Part shown: positions 30,350 through 31,837 of the stretch, one piece after another
Layout of the letters: each line of letters begins with the position of its first letter
How positions within the stretch are numbered: the first letter of the stretch is position 1
NCBI GenBank assembly: GCA_934491515.1
Contig: CAKSTF010000017.1
Location: 1 to 31,837, forward strand
DNA from: an uncultured Eubacteriales bacterium
Lineage (GTDB): Bacteria > Bacillota > Clostridia > Oscillospirales > Acutalibacteraceae
Direction: 5' to 3'
Length of the DNA: 31,837 nt
Notes under the pieces: generated by a model
What the model saw: the letters and a program-made list of their open reading frames with translations, nothing else
Databases searched by the model: none
What the model was told of the DNA's origin: nothing
Position numbers and translations under genes: made by a program

Positions 30350-31150
30350 CTAAAAGTGTGCCTCGTAAGAGGGGGTGCCTGCCGCAAACGCCGCTGCTAT
30401 CTTATTGTATTTTGCCATACAAAAACGGCAGTGAACGATATAGCATGATATAAACATCGGGAAGGTGTAGATAAGCGGAATAAAAAGCAGCGACAGCGCC
30501 ATCCACGGCAAAAGGCGGACGATAAGCAGGAAAAACTCCGCCGAAGTGTTCTTTGATACCGCGCGCGACAAACCGATAATTTCGGAAACGGTAAGATTTT
30601 CGTTTGCAACAAAAAGAAACGCCGCAGGGTAGAATTTAAGCATTATTATCGTAAGCGCGATTATCCCCGCAACACGCAGAAATGTCGCCACTATCGGAAG
30701 TCCCAGCGCCCAGACCGGCATTGTGGAACCGAACATCGCATAAAAAGCGTTGCTTGAAAGCAGCGTCGCCATGGTGCTCGGTAAAAACAGGATAAGGCTT
30801 ACGGCAAAAGCGCGCATAAAAAGCGAGAGCGAAAAACGCAGCGCGCGTTCATAAAGCCGCAGAGAGGAAAAATACCTGAAAGCGGAGATTATATCCGCCT
30901 TTTCGCCCCATATTACCTGACGGAAGCAGTGCAGAAGCCCCAAAAACAGCGGGCAGATAAGAAACACGAAAAACGCCGTAAGGAAAAACGCCGCGGCGAA
31001 AGTGCCCAAAACCGTGGAAATAAGCGCTGAAAGAAGCGAATTTATAAAGCACACAAATATGAAAATAAGGCAGACCGCCGAAAGCTGCAGGCGGCAGCCG
31101 CGTATTGCCGTATCGGCGGTAAGTTTAACTGTTTTAGCGGATGGGAACAA
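30350..31150 (-). CDS. Unrecognised multi-pass membrane protein
   Basis: A 266-residue hydrophobic protein with about six membrane segments. Cytosolic loops contain WGEKADIISAFRYFSS and NENLTVSEIIGLSRAVSKNT. This pattern is loosely like DUF975-type proteins, but I do not claim the family. The start is TTG at 31150: GGGAGG lies about nine bases upstream. An alternative GTG at 31159 overlaps that ribosome site. It is 15 bases ahead of the DUF5412-like gene, so the two probably form an operon with rlmD. Confidence 0.75.
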   Translation of the reverse strand: MFPSAKTVKLTADTAIRGCRLQLSAVCLIFIFVCFINSLLSALISTVLGTFAAAFFLTAFFVFLICPLFLGLLHCFRQVIWGEKADIISAFRYFSSLRLYERALRFSLSLFMRAFAVSLILFLPSTMATLLSSNAFYAMFGSTMPVWALGLPIVATFLRVAGIIALTIIMLKFYPAAFLFVANENLTVSEIIGLSRAVSKNTSAEFFLLIVRLLPWMALSLLFIPLIYTFPMFISCYIVHCRFCMAKYNKIAAAFAAGTPSYEAHF

Positions 31151-31211
31151 TAAAAGCACCTCCCAAAAGAATTATCCGTATGTATTTTATCACGCAAACG
31201 CGGATAATTTG

Positions 31212-31837
31212 TTATAAAATTTTTAATTTTGCGTAATTTGCCATAAGTTTTTTGGTTCCTGCCGTGTTAAAGGCTATTTCAAGCAGGGTATCGTTGCCCA
31301 TGTCGGTAACCGAAAGTATAATACCGTCGCCGAAAGTTTTGTGCTGCACCGACTGACCAATACTGTAAACAGCGCCGCTTTTTCCGCCCGATGCGGAGGG
31401 CTTTTTAAGCAGCGAGGAGGAAAATCCGCCGCGGTTTCCGTTCTGATTTTTGGAAGGGGCAAAACCCTTTCCGCCCCCGAAAACGTGTATACTGCCGCTG
31501 TCGGCAGGGGTTTTGTAAAAACCGTAACCGTCCGAAAATCCGAATTGCGGTTCGGCGGACGAAAATTCGCAAAGTTTTTTCGGTATCTCGTTTAAAAAGC
31601 GGGACGGCAGATTTCTGCCCGTTTGCCCGTAAAGCATACGGCTTGCGGCACGGGTTACGGTAAGCGAACGCTTTGCGCGGGTAACGGCAACGTAAGCCAG
31701 GCGCCGTTCTTCCTCAATGTCGTCCGGTCCGCCGTATATAGACTGGTTGCCGGGGAAAACGCCCTCTTCCATTCCCACAAGGAATACAAACGGAAATTCA
31801 AGACCCTTTGCGGCGTGCACGGTCATAAGCGTGGCGC
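31212..31837 (-). CDS. pcrA: ATP-dependent DNA helicase PcrA/UvrD, C-terminal part (cut by window edge)
   Basis: The visible 208 residues are the end of a superfamily 1A helicase. ATLMTVHAAKGLEFP at the window edge is motif V and EERRLAYVAVTRAK is motif VI. After a Gly/Ser-rich linker the last 50 residues (YSIGQSVQHKTFGDGII to LMANYAKLKIL) form the Tudor-like domain through which PcrA contacts RNA polymerase. The N-terminal part lies beyond 31837. It unwinds DNA in repair and removes stalled complexes. It ends 61 bases before the next gene, with no obvious terminator between. Confidence 0.95.
   Translation of the reverse strand, partial: ATLMTVHAAKGLEFPFVFLVGMEEGVFPGNQSIYGGPDDIEEERRLAYVAVTRAKRSLTVTRAASRMLYGQTGRNLPSRFLNEIPKKLCEFSSAEPQFGFSDGYGFYKTPADSGSIHVFGGGKGFAPSKNQNGNRGGFSSSLLKKPSASGGKSGAVYSIGQSVQHKTFGDGIILSVTDMGNDTLLEIAFNTAGTKKLMANYAKLKIL

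Overview
The window looks like chromosome of a low-to-mid GC Firmicute, most likely a gut-type anaerobic Clostridia member. This is an inference from ferredoxin-dependent 2-oxoacid metabolism, a biotin-dependent Na+ decarboxylase, ThiT with a TPP riboswitch, the Asp23/FakA/RecG cluster, YmdB, PcrA, AGGAGG ribosome-binding sites and frequent GTG/TTG starts. I see no phage, transposase, CRISPR array or tRNA. The gene content is mostly core and metabolic; the unusual material is in the intergenic DNA.

Layout. Bases 1-36 are the 3' end of a 23S rRNA, followed by a terminator with no 5S gene. Next come a 16-bp tandem repeat, a promoter, and a leader made of three 80-bp repeats ahead of an unrecognised membrane protein (577-1149). 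A MATE transporter follows. On the minus strand, thiT-thiN is controlled by a TPP riboswitch with its own terminator hairpin. The plus-strand operon oadG-BCCP-oadB-oadA (4794-8156) encodes a Na+-pumping oxaloacetate/2-oxoacid decarboxylase with the biotin carrier as a separate protein. Minus-strand genes for a ceramidase-like hydrolase, a malic enzyme and rplM-rpsI follow. Bases 12444-18960 carry ymdB, an orphan peptide-type solute-binding lipoprotein, asp23/gls24, fakA and recG on the plus strand.

Bases 19122-25219 are one tightly overlapped minus-strand operon, korD-korA-korB-korC-sucC-sucD-transporter, with a divergent LysR gene. Read as a pathway it takes 2-oxoglutarate to succinyl-CoA plus reduced ferredoxin, then to succinate plus ATP. 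The last gene is an aspartate:alanine-exchanger-family transporter that could export succinate or exchange dicarboxylates. Together with oxaloacetate decarboxylase and malic enzyme, the window holds much of a C4/C5 dicarboxylate node. After it come a marR-MATE pair, then rlmD, a DUF5412-like protein, a membrane protein and the 3' end of pcrA, all minus strand.

The most novel-looking signals are: (i) a dispersed short hairpin with core GACAAAACAATCGG, present at four intergenic places plus a weaker one; (ii) the triplicated 80-bp leader; (iii) the kor-suc-transporter-LysR module with an RCK-less exchanger. I found no clearly new defence or mobile system.
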